Source of the DNA: JBEKHT01 sp049511715
GTDB lineage: Bacteria; Chloroflexota; Anaerolineae; Anaerolineales; RBG-16-64-43
Reading direction: 5' to 3'
Assembly: GCA_049511715.1 (NCBI GenBank)
Contig: JBEKXU010000008.1
Location: 39,801-103,800, forward strand
Length of the DNA stretch: 64,000 bases
The notes beneath the pieces are model-generated. The model was not told where the DNA came from. It was given only the letters and a program-made list of their open reading frames with translations, and did not search any database. This document shows positions 16,729 to 24,673 of this stretch, in pieces. A program made the translations under genes and the position numbers. Position 1 is the stretch's first letter, and each line of letters opens with the position of its first letter.

Positions 16729-17640
16729 TCAGATCCTTCCCCTCCATCTCGCGACACGCACCCGGGCGCCATAGATCAGCTTCGAGATTCTCCTTAAGAA
16801 ACTGCTGAAAGCGGCCGCCGGCGGCCAGAGGATCCAGAATCTGGCCCACCGTCTCGTGAGATGGTCCCGGTCCAATGCGATGCGAACTTTGCCTCCCACC
16901 AAGCGATGGGTCGCGTCCTCGTTTGTGAAGTAGTGATCAAAGCCCTTCGCAAGTTCCAGATTCTTCTGCGCCTGCGGTCCATTCCAGACCCAATCGTAGG
17001 CCTCGGGGCGGGGGCCGTAGCTATGATCTTGATGAACTGCCAGAAGGCTGGGCGTTGCGTCCACCACGGCCAGCCCCCTCGAGCGCGCGGAGTATACCAG
17101 CCAGTTGTCCCACATCGTCCGGCCCAATGCGAAGGGAGGAATCTCTTTCCAAGCACCCCGCCGGAAGAGAAAGTAGTCCATTCCAGAGGGGTGATGCAAC
17201 GTTCCCCGGGCACTCACCTCAAACGCAATCCTTTTCTCCCAGGTGGGATCCGAGAAATCGATGGCTTCCTGGAAATTCAGATCCCAGCGCTGCCCAATGA
17301 CCAGGACAGGCCTTCGAAAGCCCTTCAAGGCTTCCAACACACCGAGAAAGTCGCGCATGAGGAGAATGTCGGAGTTGATATAGGCCTGTAGTTCTCCTTT
17401 GGCCACCTCGGAACCTATGCGAAACACCTCGTTCACCAGGGGAGCCCCCCATTCATCGCGCCGCACCAGCGGCACATGAACAGCCCCGATTGCCGCTGCC
17501 TCTTCAGCCACCCCGGCCTCATTGCCGATGAGCACAATCTCCAGTTCGTCACCCAAGGCTCTCCAGGATCCCAGAGCGTTCCGCTGGATCCTCCCGAACT
17601 CACCATCGAAAGCCTTGGGGACCGCAAAGACAGTCAGCAT
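16729..17640 (-). CDS. GT-A-like nucleotide-diphospho-sugar transferase
   Basis: A 303-residue soluble protein. N-terminal strand LTVFAVPKAF, then LEIVLIGNEAGVAE, a metal-site-like YINSDILLM near residue 100, and a conserved acceptor-side region FALGRTMWDNWLVYSARSRG, then VDATPSLLAVHQDHSYG and EDATHRLVGG. I recognise this block order (MWDNWL, D-A-T, HQxHxY, NxxL) from hypothetical glycosyltransferases of bacterial polysaccharide loci; no reaction is assigned. It stands alone between two gene-free stretches of about 0.8 kb, and the upstream one contains a decayed copy of the same gene (18278-18425). No strong ribosome site precedes the ATG (TAGGCGAAA). Confidence 0.7.
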   Translation of the reverse strand: MLTVFAVPKAFDGEFGRIQRNALGSWRALGDELEIVLIGNEAGVAEEAAAIGAVHVPLVRRDEWGAPLVNEVFRIGSEVAKGELQAYINSDILLMRDFLGVLEALKGFRRPVLVIGQRWDLNFQEAIDFSDPTWEKRIAFEVSARGTLHHPSGMDYFLFRRGAWKEIPPFALGRTMWDNWLVYSARSRGLAVVDATPSLLAVHQDHSYGPRPEAYDWVWNGPQAQKNLELAKGFDHYFTNEDATHRLVGGKVRIALDRDHLTRRWARFWILWPPAAAFSSFLRRISKLIYGARVRVARWRGRI

Positions 17641-18277
17641 TTTCGCCTAAGCTGGTTGGGCCCGCTATGCAGGGATGCCTGCTCCCCACGTGTCGGCAGT
17701 TGATGCCGTCCGGGGCCCGGTGCGGGGAGGGACGGTCGACCCGTATCGCGCGGCTCTCGAGACCTCTAACCAGTTCGCAAAAGTGCTCACTCGAGTAGGC
17801 GACGGTGGCGCCACAAACTCTCCGGGCTTGGGAGTTCCGAGCCAGAAGCCCCTCCAGGTACCCAAAGACCCCGACCCTTCCGCGGGGGCAATGGAAACTG
17901 CCTTCCCGGACCGCCGGGAATGGACCCTCTCCTTGAACAGACCCTGAGGTCCGGCGAATTGCGTTCGGGCCAGCTCAACGGTGCAGTCCGGTGATGGGTC
18001 TCGGGGATCACGCCAAAGAATCGAACCAAATCGCAAGGGTCAGGGGCCTCGGCCTGAGAAAGCCATCCAGTGTCAGCGGACGAAAAGGGAGGCTCGCCCC
18101 TGGACTCCAATGATTTCGCCTTACCGCACAATCCTTTGGCCCTGAGGCCAGCAATCTTCAGAGCAGCCCACGTCCCCCCGCGTCAGGCGTTCCTTTTCAA
18201 AGCTGGCACCCGAGCGCCAATGGAGGTTCCCGCTTGGCCCAGTCAACAATGGCGGGCGCACCATAGGACCAACCAAA
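17641..18277. other. Gene-free stretch, probably decayed sequence
   Basis: About 640 bases with no credible gene on either strand and no clear promoter, repeat or RNA. The adjoining bases 18278-18425 are a recognisable gene relic, so this stretch is likely also decayed protein-coding DNA, but I cannot match it to any family. Confidence 0.45.
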
Positions 18278-18425
18278 CTATTCCTCGGTGAATCTCGACC
18301 CGCCGGTTTGGGGCCAAAACCATGACTCCGGCGCCTCACCCCAATGCCGGGCAGAGTATCTACCATCCTAGGCCCTGCGGGCGGAGTTCCGGCGAACAAT
18401 TGTCCCACGTAGCCCGGCCCAACGC
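18278..18425 (-). pseudogene. Relic of a GT-A-like transferase, paralogue of the gene at 16729
   Basis: Reading the minus strand from 18425 gives ALGRATWDN, matching FALGRTMWDN of the intact gene. After a net 4-base deletion the frame shifts, and from 18363 it gives VDTLPGIGV..SHGFGP then KPAGRD and RN, which line up codon for codon with VDATPSLLAV..DHSYGP, RPEAYD and WN of the intact protein (about residues 170-215). The first frame runs into a TAG. Order, spacing and identical DNA words (GGGCCGG, TGGGACAA) make chance unlikely. It lies just after the stop of the membrane protein at 18458. Only this central piece is recognisable; the rest is lost or too diverged for me to align. Confidence 0.6.
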
Positions 18426-18457
18426 AATTTGAAGGCTCCCTCCGATCGCGACCTAGG

Positions 18458-20338
18458 CTAACGTGCCATTTGCACCACAATGAATTTTCGAGCAGGCTGG
18501 CCGGGCCCCCAGTCGATGGGATTCTTCCCCTCAAACAGCAATCGGGCCTGGCCGGTTTGCACCAGACCCAGGTAATTCCCGCTCTGGATCCGATCCACCG
18601 GGTCAATGTCTGCCAGGTATCCGATTCCATTCTCACCCAGATATCCGACAATCGGATCGGTTGGGGCCAGGCCCCGAAGGAATAGGAGGTGTCCGAGCAC
18701 ATCTTGGTTTACAAACTCAGGCGAATTGGCAAGACCATCCAGGTTGACCACATGCATGTTCTCGGTGAAGTACCCAATCAGCCCGGCGCTAAAGGAACCA
18801 ATGCGCGATCCCGGGGGCAGATTGGCATTCATCCAGGCCGTACCCAGATACGCCTCGGACTGAGTCTGATCTGGGGCTGGCTCATACGGGTGCGGTTCCC
18901 AGCCTATCAGGGATATCCGCACCCCCACCACAATCGTCCAACAGCCAAGCGCGATGAAAAGCGCCCGGACGGCCTGCGAGGCGACGGCCCCCAGCCGACC
19001 CGCGGCGGCAGAAACGGCACGCGCCAACAGAATTCCTGCCGTAGCCACTCCCAGGACAATGCTCAAGGTCTCCGGCACCGGGTACCACGTTCCCCAGAAC
19101 AAATAGGCGGGAAGAAGCAGCCAGTTCGAAAAGCCGTTTACGGCAGCCGAGGCAAGAAGCACCGTCAGAGCCAGGGAGGCCGACACCTCATCGTGAGAGC
19201 TGTCCCTCGGGTCGGTTTTGCGGGAAAGGACCTTGGGCCGACGCACCCATTGCCAAATAACCCACCCCACGACGCTCAAGCAAATCCCTGCGATCCCGAG
19301 CAACTTCAGCTTGTAGGCCAGGGACACATGGGCCGGGACAACCGCCGCCCAGGAATCCAGGACCAGATCCGGCAGGAAACCAATGAAGTACGAGACAGCA
19401 AGACTTCCGGTCGGCAGGGTCAGGAACTCAGGTCTTGCGAGAAATAGCCGTTGGAGAGGAGAGAGGAGAGAGCCCAGTCGGCTGAGAGATGGCCAGGGAA
19501 AAAGTCGACTGTAGGCCCAAACCACGGACGCCGGAGCATCAAGCAACTTTGCCGATCCGCTGTTCGGAAACACGGTGCCAAAAGAACGGAGAGCATATAG
19601 GCACCAGGGCAGGAGGACCACGAAGGTTCCCAACGCCAGCCAAGCCAAGCGATGGAGCCTGGCCTCCCTGGTCTCCGGAGAAAAGAGCATCAAGCCGAGA
19701 ACCATCAGGCCTGCCGGGACCACGGCATTGACCCGGCTCAGCACCATGAGCCCGATCACCAGGCCCTCTAACCAGGAGTCGCGTGGCCGTCCCGGAATTG
19801 TCAGCCGCCGTGAAAGGAGGGCGGTCGCGGCGATCAGGAGAAAAGCATATAGCGCATTCTCTTTCGCTGTCAGGAAGACAGACGCCAGGGGAGGATTGAG
19901 GAGCCAGAGAGCCGCCGGGATCACTCCCCCCCACGATCCCAGCCATCTTCGGGCGAGCAGGTAAAGCGCGAATCCGGTGAGACAGTAGAAGACGCCGCCC
20001 AGGCTTACGGCGGCTCGCACAAAGGAAACCTTGTCCGGGGTGAACATCGCCTGGAAGACCAGGACCAGCATCCAAAGAGGCTGAAAGCCGTAGGTCGGAT
20101 GAAGGCCATCGAAGGTAAAGAACCCCCTCTCCGCGAACTGCCACGCGGGCTGGAGGTAATAGTAAGCGTCATCTTGCAGCCGGTTCAGGGCCAGCTCACG
20201 AAAGTCCGAGAGCGCCGCGTATCGCACCATGAGCGCCAGCGCCAAGGCTGCCAGCCCGGCGGCCATCCAAAGCGGAGTGGCCGGGTCCTGAGCCCAATGA
20301 ATTGCCCCCCGGGAAAGACGCGAGAAGAAGGTTCGCAC
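18458..20338 (-). CDS. Polytopic membrane protein, GT-C/PMT-like glycosyltransferase
   Basis: About 626 residues with 10-12 hydrophobic segments. The first outside loop reads NRLQDDAYYYLQPAW, with an Asp-Asp pair where GT-C enzymes keep catalytic acids. HPTYGFQPLWML follows. The soluble C-terminus has NLPPGSRIGSFSAGLIGYF, VVNLDGLANSPEF and YLGENGIGYLADIDP, a tail common in hypothetical membrane transferases of this kind. I take the GTG at 20338, 7 bases past the stop of the deacetylase gene, because a longer frame (to 20488) would overlap that gene by 143 bases with a basic, non-membrane leader. It ends the operon 24543-18458. Confidence 0.75.
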   Translation of the reverse strand: MRTFFSRLSRGAIHWAQDPATPLWMAAGLAALALALMVRYAALSDFRELALNRLQDDAYYYLQPAWQFAERGFFTFDGLHPTYGFQPLWMLVLVFQAMFTPDKVSFVRAAVSLGGVFYCLTGFALYLLARRWLGSWGGVIPAALWLLNPPLASVFLTAKENALYAFLLIAATALLSRRLTIPGRPRDSWLEGLVIGLMVLSRVNAVVPAGLMVLGLMLFSPETREARLHRLAWLALGTFVVLLPWCLYALRSFGTVFPNSGSAKLLDAPASVVWAYSRLFPWPSLSRLGSLLSPLQRLFLARPEFLTLPTGSLAVSYFIGFLPDLVLDSWAAVVPAHVSLAYKLKLLGIAGICLSVVGWVIWQWVRRPKVLSRKTDPRDSSHDEVSASLALTVLLASAAVNGFSNWLLLPAYLFWGTWYPVPETLSIVLGVATAGILLARAVSAAAGRLGAVASQAVRALFIALGCWTIVVGVRISLIGWEPHPYEPAPDQTQSEAYLGTAWMNANLPPGSRIGSFSAGLIGYFTENMHVVNLDGLANSPEFVNQDVLGHLLFLRGLAPTDPIVGYLGENGIGYLADIDPVDRIQSGNYLGLVQTGQARLLFEGKNPIDWGPGQPARKFIVVQMAR

Positions 20339-20345
20339 GGTGATC

Positions 20346-21410
20346 TTATGCGGAAACCGGTTGCGCGACGTGATGCGGCAAGAAGAAATCGCGAAGCTTT
20401 TGCCGGAACTCGGCCTCCCCCCAATCCCGGACGAGACAGCGCGGAAGCCAAAAGGGATTCGAATCGCGACGGATTTGGCCGGGAACATTGGCGCAGGCCT
20501 GCCGAAAGCCTGCTTGCCGGACGAGGTCGACCGTCGTTGGGCTCACATCCCACTCGCTCCCGTACGGATAGGCGAAGCTCTCCACCGGCCGGGAGAGAAT
20601 CCGTTCCAATTGGCACTTGCTGTCGCGGATCTGCCGCGCCTGCTCCTCCACGGGAAGGCGCCGAAGAACCAAGTGCTCAATGGAATGCGCAGCGACCTCG
20701 AAGAGATCTTCTCCCGCCAATTCCCGCAGCTCCGAGGAGGAGAGAGTTCGATGGCTCTCGCAGGCAGAGACATCACCTCCCCCAACCTGCCGGCGGATTT
20801 CGGACAAGATGGCCTCTCGGCTCTCGGAGTTCTCCTCCCGCAGAATGCGGTGCAGCGCTGCGTAAAGCCTCTCCCGCGCCATCTCGTCCGTCGCCTTCCC
20901 GCCTCCCTCAAGCTGGTCCTTACCGCCAAAGAGGGCGGGCTGCATCATCTCGGCGAGGCGGACCGCCTGACCCCTCACGGCGATTTCCAACGGCTTTGGA
21001 AGACGGGCCGCCAAGAGGGTCAAATGGATGAGTTCATCCGCGAGAAACTCGCGGCCGCTGTCCACCATTCCGGTGGTGACGAAGAACGTGGCCGGGATTC
21101 GCATGGCTGCAAGCACGGGGGCGGCACTTGACCAGCTATCGGCATAGCCGTCATCAAACGTGAGAACGACGCCGCCATTTCGGATGTTGCGCTCGGGCGA
21201 CCCCAGAGCCAAATCTCTCAGCCGAATGGGCTCGGTTTCCTCACGCAACAGATGCATCTGTTCCTCGAAATGCCTCGGGGACACGCACAACTGGCTGGGA
21301 TCCCATGGGTCGGCGGCAACACGATGGTAGGCCAGGATCACCGCTCGGGGAGAGCGGTCCAGAAGGCTCCGAACCCTGCGCTTTAGCGATTTCGAGACGG
21401 TGTGGATCAT
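20346..21410 (-). CDS. Polysaccharide deacetylase family protein (NodB-like)
   Basis: Removes N- or O-acetyl groups from a sugar polymer or precursor using a divalent metal. 354 residues. LAYHRV at 27-32, the catalytic TFDDGYAD with Asp86-Asp87, the metal-binding AHSIEH with His242 and His246, and SFAYPYG further on. No signal peptide or membrane anchor is evident, so it may act on a lipid-linked intermediate in the cytoplasm. The start ATG overlaps the stop of the Wzt gene as ATGA, tying it to the export operon. A 90-residue insert between the Asp and His motifs is longer than in minimal NodB domains. Confidence 0.88.
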   Translation of the reverse strand: MIHTVSKSLKRRVRSLLDRSPRAVILAYHRVAADPWDPSQLCVSPRHFEEQMHLLREETEPIRLRDLALGSPERNIRNGGVVLTFDDGYADSWSSAAPVLAAMRIPATFFVTTGMVDSGREFLADELIHLTLLAARLPKPLEIAVRGQAVRLAEMMQPALFGGKDQLEGGGKATDEMARERLYAALHRILREENSESREAILSEIRRQVGGGDVSACESHRTLSSSELRELAGEDLFEVAAHSIEHLVLRRLPVEEQARQIRDSKCQLERILSRPVESFAYPYGSEWDVSPTTVDLVRQAGFRQACANVPGQIRRDSNPFWLPRCLVRDWGEAEFRQKLRDFFLPHHVAQPVSA

Positions 21411-22696
21411 CCTGGAGAATCCCGCGGAGAGGGGCTGGCGGCGGACGGCCCTTCACAGGGGACGACCCGAAACTGAAAAGGCAGGTTAAGGACTCCTTGC
21501 CAGTCATCTTGCGGGTGGGACTGGGGAGAGGTAGCCACGATCAGTTCCGGCATTGCCCACCAATCATCCAAAAGCCTATGGCCGTCCGCCTCGTAAAGGC
21601 TCGCATGGAGCCGATAGGCGGCAGGCCGAAGCGGCAGATTGGGCAAATGAAATTCAAAAAGGTACCGCCCGGGACTCAGCTGCAGATCGCCGCGTTCCTC
21701 ATCGTGGGTGGAACCTGACCAAATCAGCTGGCCGTTCAGGTCAAAGAGTTCAAATCCGCCGTACCCAGCCTGGACCTTCTGACCCACGTCTAGTTCCAAT
21801 TCAAAGGCCACCGGGTCCAGCGTCGAGATCACATGCGGGTCTTGGGTCCCTCCGCCCTTGAGCCGCCAAGAAAGGTATCGAGCCTGGTACCCTCGCGGAC
21901 CCTCCGAGGTAGTCGGTCCCGCTGCCCCGAGAGACTCGCTCTCATAGCGGGCCACGACCTCGCCGGTTGGGCCCACGGCCCGAATGCGGCCTCCATCGAA
22001 CCACATCGTACTGGAGCAAAGCCGGCGGATCGAGGTCATCTGGTGGCTCACGAACAGGACTGTTCTCCCTTCCTGGGCTACGTCACTCATCCGCCCCAGG
22101 CATCTTCTTTGAAAAGCCAAGTCTCCCACCGCCAGCACTTCATCGACCAGGAGAATGTCTGGATTCAAGTGCGCCGCCACGGCAAACCCGAGACGCACGT
22201 ACATTCCGCTGGAGTATCGCTTAACGGGAACATCCAAAAACTTCTCCAGCTCCGAAAAAGCCACGATCTCATCAAACCGCCGGATGACTTCCGACCTTTG
22301 CATGCCCAGGATCGCGCCGCTGAGAAAGATGTTCTCCCGTCCGGTGAGCTCGCCATGAAAGCCGGTCCCGACTTCCAGGAGGGCAGAGACGCGCCCGTAG
22401 AGGTCGGCTTCGCCCGTGGTCGGTTCGGTGATCCGCGCCAGGATTTTCAGAAGCGTGCTCTTCCCTACCCCGTTGCGTCCGATGATTCCGACCACCTCGC
22501 CGGCGGAAACTTCGAAGGACATGTCCTGAATTGCCCAAAGGTACTCCTCGGGCTGTCTTTGATCGGGCCTGCTCTTCCGCCCCTCTCCAGAGATCAGGCT
22601 GGACAACCTCCCCCGCAGCGTCCGGTCCGGCGGAGGACCGTAGCGGATGCGGTATCGCTTGCCCAAGCCCCGGACAGAAATCGCCGTGTCGCCCAT
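21407..22696 (-). CDS. wzt: Polysaccharide ABC exporter ATPase with C-terminal glycan-binding domain (Wzt)
   Basis: ATPase half of a Wzm/Wzt exporter that moves a completed lipid-linked polysaccharide across the cytoplasmic membrane. 429 residues: Walker A GRNGVGKST at 73-81, the LEVGTGFHGELTGRENIFL block typical of this subfamily, signature YSSGM at 161-165, Walker B ILLVDE at 181-186, and the switch His in FVSHQM. Residues 270-415 form a beta-rich domain (FELELDVGQKV, FELFDLNGQLIWSG, GRYLFEFHLPNLPL) like the Wzt C-terminal domain that recognises the cap of the O-polysaccharide. Six bases separate it from the permease gene upstream. Confidence 0.94.
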   Translation of the reverse strand: MGDTAISVRGLGKRYRIRYGPPPDRTLRGRLSSLISGEGRKSRPDQRQPEEYLWAIQDMSFEVSAGEVVGIIGRNGVGKSTLLKILARITEPTTGEADLYGRVSALLEVGTGFHGELTGRENIFLSGAILGMQRSEVIRRFDEIVAFSELEKFLDVPVKRYSSGMYVRLGFAVAAHLNPDILLVDEVLAVGDLAFQRRCLGRMSDVAQEGRTVLFVSHQMTSIRRLCSSTMWFDGGRIRAVGPTGEVVARYESESLGAAGPTTSEGPRGYQARYLSWRLKGGGTQDPHVISTLDPVAFELELDVGQKVQAGYGGFELFDLNGQLIWSGSTHDEERGDLQLSPGRYLFEFHLPNLPLRPAAYRLHASLYEADGHRLLDDWWAMPELIVATSPQSHPQDDWQGVLNLPFQFRVVPCEGPSAASPSPRDSPG

Positions 22697-22702
22697 GCTT
22701 GT

Positions 22703-23590
22703 CTACACCACGTCGGCCATGGTCCGTTGGGTCCGTTGGAAGACCAAGATACCGGAGGCGAGGAACACCAGGCTCATCGCCAGTGAGACCCACAGGCTCA
22801 GGTCGGGAGGGGAAGTTCCCAGGAGAGCCCAGCGGAAACCCTCAATAATCGCGACCATCGGGTTGAGGGCATACACCACCCTCCATCGGCTCCCGACCAG
22901 ACTGCTCGGATACACGATGGGGGTAGCAAAAAGCCAGAGCTGCAGCAAGAAAGGGACAATGACTTGCACGTCACGATAGTAAACATTGATCGCCGCCAGC
23001 CAAAGACCTACTCCCAGAGTGCAGACCATCATGAGAAGGAGAAACAAGGGCAGGCTCAAGAGTTCCAGGCGCAGGGGGAGCCGATAGTACGCGATCAGGG
23101 CAAAAACAATCAGCAGGGCAACCCCAAAATCTGCAAGGCGCGCGATCATGTTTCCGAGGGGGATCAGAAGGCGCGGGAAATACACCTTGGTGAGCAAGCC
23201 GGCATTACCCACCAGGCTTCCCGACACCCCCCCCAGCGCCGAGGAGAAATAGCCCCACGGAACCAGAGCGGCGAAAGAGAACACCGCATAGGGCAATCCT
23301 TCCGAAGGGACTTTGAGCAGCCCGCCGAAGAAGACGGTGAAGACGATCATCGAAATAAAGGGTTGCAAGATCGCCCAGCCAGCGCCGAGCAACGTTTGTT
23401 TGTAGCGCACCCGCAGATCACGCCAGATCAGGTAACCCAGCAAATCCCGGGAATCCCAAATCTCTCGGAGAGGGACGCCTTCCACTCCCTGGTGGGGGAG
23501 GATTCGCGTGAGGGAATGGCCGCCCAGGCTGCTCCCCTCTGGTCGGCTTCCCCCCGACGGGCTGGCAACAATTTCGCTTGTCCTGCTCAT
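22703..23590 (-). CDS. wzm: Polysaccharide ABC exporter permease (Wzm, ABC-2 type)
   Basis: Membrane half of the Wzm/Wzt exporter. 295 residues with six hydrophobic segments. The N-terminal cytoplasmic part ends in DLLGYLIWRDLRVRYKQTLLG, the coupling helix region of the family; later come GLLTKVYFPRLLIPL and INVYYRDVQVIVPFLLQLW, then a conserved ATPIVYPSS. The ATG at 23590 overlaps the stop of the upstream GDP-fucose synthase gene as ATGA; a longer frame to 23977 is an artefact of that overlap. Coupling of sugar-nucleotide synthesis, permease and ATPase in one transcript says the exported glycan contains fucose (inference). Confidence 0.94.
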   Translation of the reverse strand: MSRTSEIVASPSGGSRPEGSSLGGHSLTRILPHQGVEGVPLREIWDSRDLLGYLIWRDLRVRYKQTLLGAGWAILQPFISMIVFTVFFGGLLKVPSEGLPYAVFSFAALVPWGYFSSALGGVSGSLVGNAGLLTKVYFPRLLIPLGNMIARLADFGVALLIVFALIAYYRLPLRLELLSLPLFLLLMMVCTLGVGLWLAAINVYYRDVQVIVPFLLQLWLFATPIVYPSSLVGSRWRVVYALNPMVAIIEGFRWALLGTSPPDLSLWVSLAMSLVFLASGILVFQRTQRTMADVV

Positions 23591-24543
23591 GGCGGCATCG
23601 TTTCCGCTTTGACAGAACGGCTGCGATACCATTCGATGGTTCGTCCCAATCCTTCCTCGAGCCCAACCCGCGCCCGAAACCCGAACTTCTCCCAGGCTCT
23701 CGAGGTGTCCAAGGCACGCCGAGGTTGACCATTGGGCTTGGAGGGATCCCAGACGAAATTCCCTCGAAACCCAGTGAGACGTGCGATTTTCCCGGCCAGG
23801 TCCCGGATGCTGATTTCCTGGCCAGATCCCAGGTTGACCGGCAGGCTCTCGTCGTATTGCTCCGTCGCGAGAAGGATCCCCTCGGCCGCGTCCTCGACGT
23901 ATAGGAACTCCCGGGTTGGGGACCCGTCGCCCCAAAGCGTGATTTCCTTTTCCCCCCGCTCGACGGCCTCCAGGCACTTCCGCACCAGGGCCGGAATCAC
24001 ATGGCTGGTATCCAGGTCAAAATTGTCACCGGGTCCGTAGAGATTCACGGGGAGAAGGAAGATGGAATTGAACCCATACTGCTGCCGATAGGCTTGAGAT
24101 TGGACCAGGAGCATTTTCTTGGCCAAACCATAAGGGGCATTGGTCTCCTCAGGGTACCCATTCCAGAGGTCATCCTCTCGGAAGGGGACGGGGGTGAATT
24201 TCGGATAGGAACAGACCGTGCCGATGGCCACGAACTTGCTGACTCCCGCTTGCCAAGACTCATGCAGCAGCTGGGTTCCCATGAGGAGGTTGTCATAGAA
24301 GAAATCGGCTGGGTGCGCACGATTGGCGCCGATTCCGCCAACTCGCGCCGCCAGATGGATGACCACCTGGGGGCGTACTTCCCCAAGAAGTCGACGAATC
24401 TGTTGGACATCGCGGAGATCATACTCGCGGCTCTTCGGAGCGGAGAGAAAGGCCACTCTGCGGCGTCCGAGTCCGGACAACAGTTCCCGTCCAAGGAAAC
24501 CCCCTCCGCCAGTCACCATGATCCTTGCATGGCGCCAATCCAT
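23587..24543 (-). CDS. fcl: GDP-L-fucose synthase
   Basis: Two-step epimerase-reductase that turns GDP-4-keto-6-deoxy-D-mannose into GDP-L-fucose with NADPH. 318 residues, usual length. Family motifs in order: MVTGGGGFLGREL, VIHLAARVGGIGAN, the catalytic AIGTVCSYP with NAPYGLAKKM (Tyr-x3-Lys), SHVIPALVRKCLEA, LWGDGSPTREFLYVEDAAEG and DPSKPNGQPRRALDTSRAWE. Start at the ATG 24543, with GGCGGGG upstream, rather than 24576. Its partner, GDP-mannose 4,6-dehydratase, is at 26841-27857, separated by one membrane protein. Stop overlaps the Wzm start. Confidence 0.95.
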   Translation of the reverse strand: MDWRHARIMVTGGGGFLGRELLSGLGRRRVAFLSAPKSREYDLRDVQQIRRLLGEVRPQVVIHLAARVGGIGANRAHPADFFYDNLLMGTQLLHESWQAGVSKFVAIGTVCSYPKFTPVPFREDDLWNGYPEETNAPYGLAKKMLLVQSQAYRQQYGFNSIFLLPVNLYGPGDNFDLDTSHVIPALVRKCLEAVERGEKEITLWGDGSPTREFLYVEDAAEGILLATEQYDESLPVNLGSGQEISIRDLAGKIARLTGFRGNFVWDPSKPNGQPRRALDTSRAWEKFGFRARVGLEEGLGRTIEWYRSRSVKAETMPP

Positions 24544-24673
24544 CTCAACCCCGCCAGACTGAGGAAATCGACACAAGCAATTCCTCCCGGGTCCGATTCT
24601 CCGACGGACATTCCAAGGGCCCCCTCTCGGGTGGCTGGATCCGATTCTACCGTAACATGAACCAGCTGAAGAA

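Noticed and set aside
16055..16808. Overlapping 145-201 codon frames in the gene-free stretch
   Set aside because: Three plus-strand frames and one minus-strand frame compete for the same bases; all are Arg/Pro/Ser-rich without motifs or ribosome sites.
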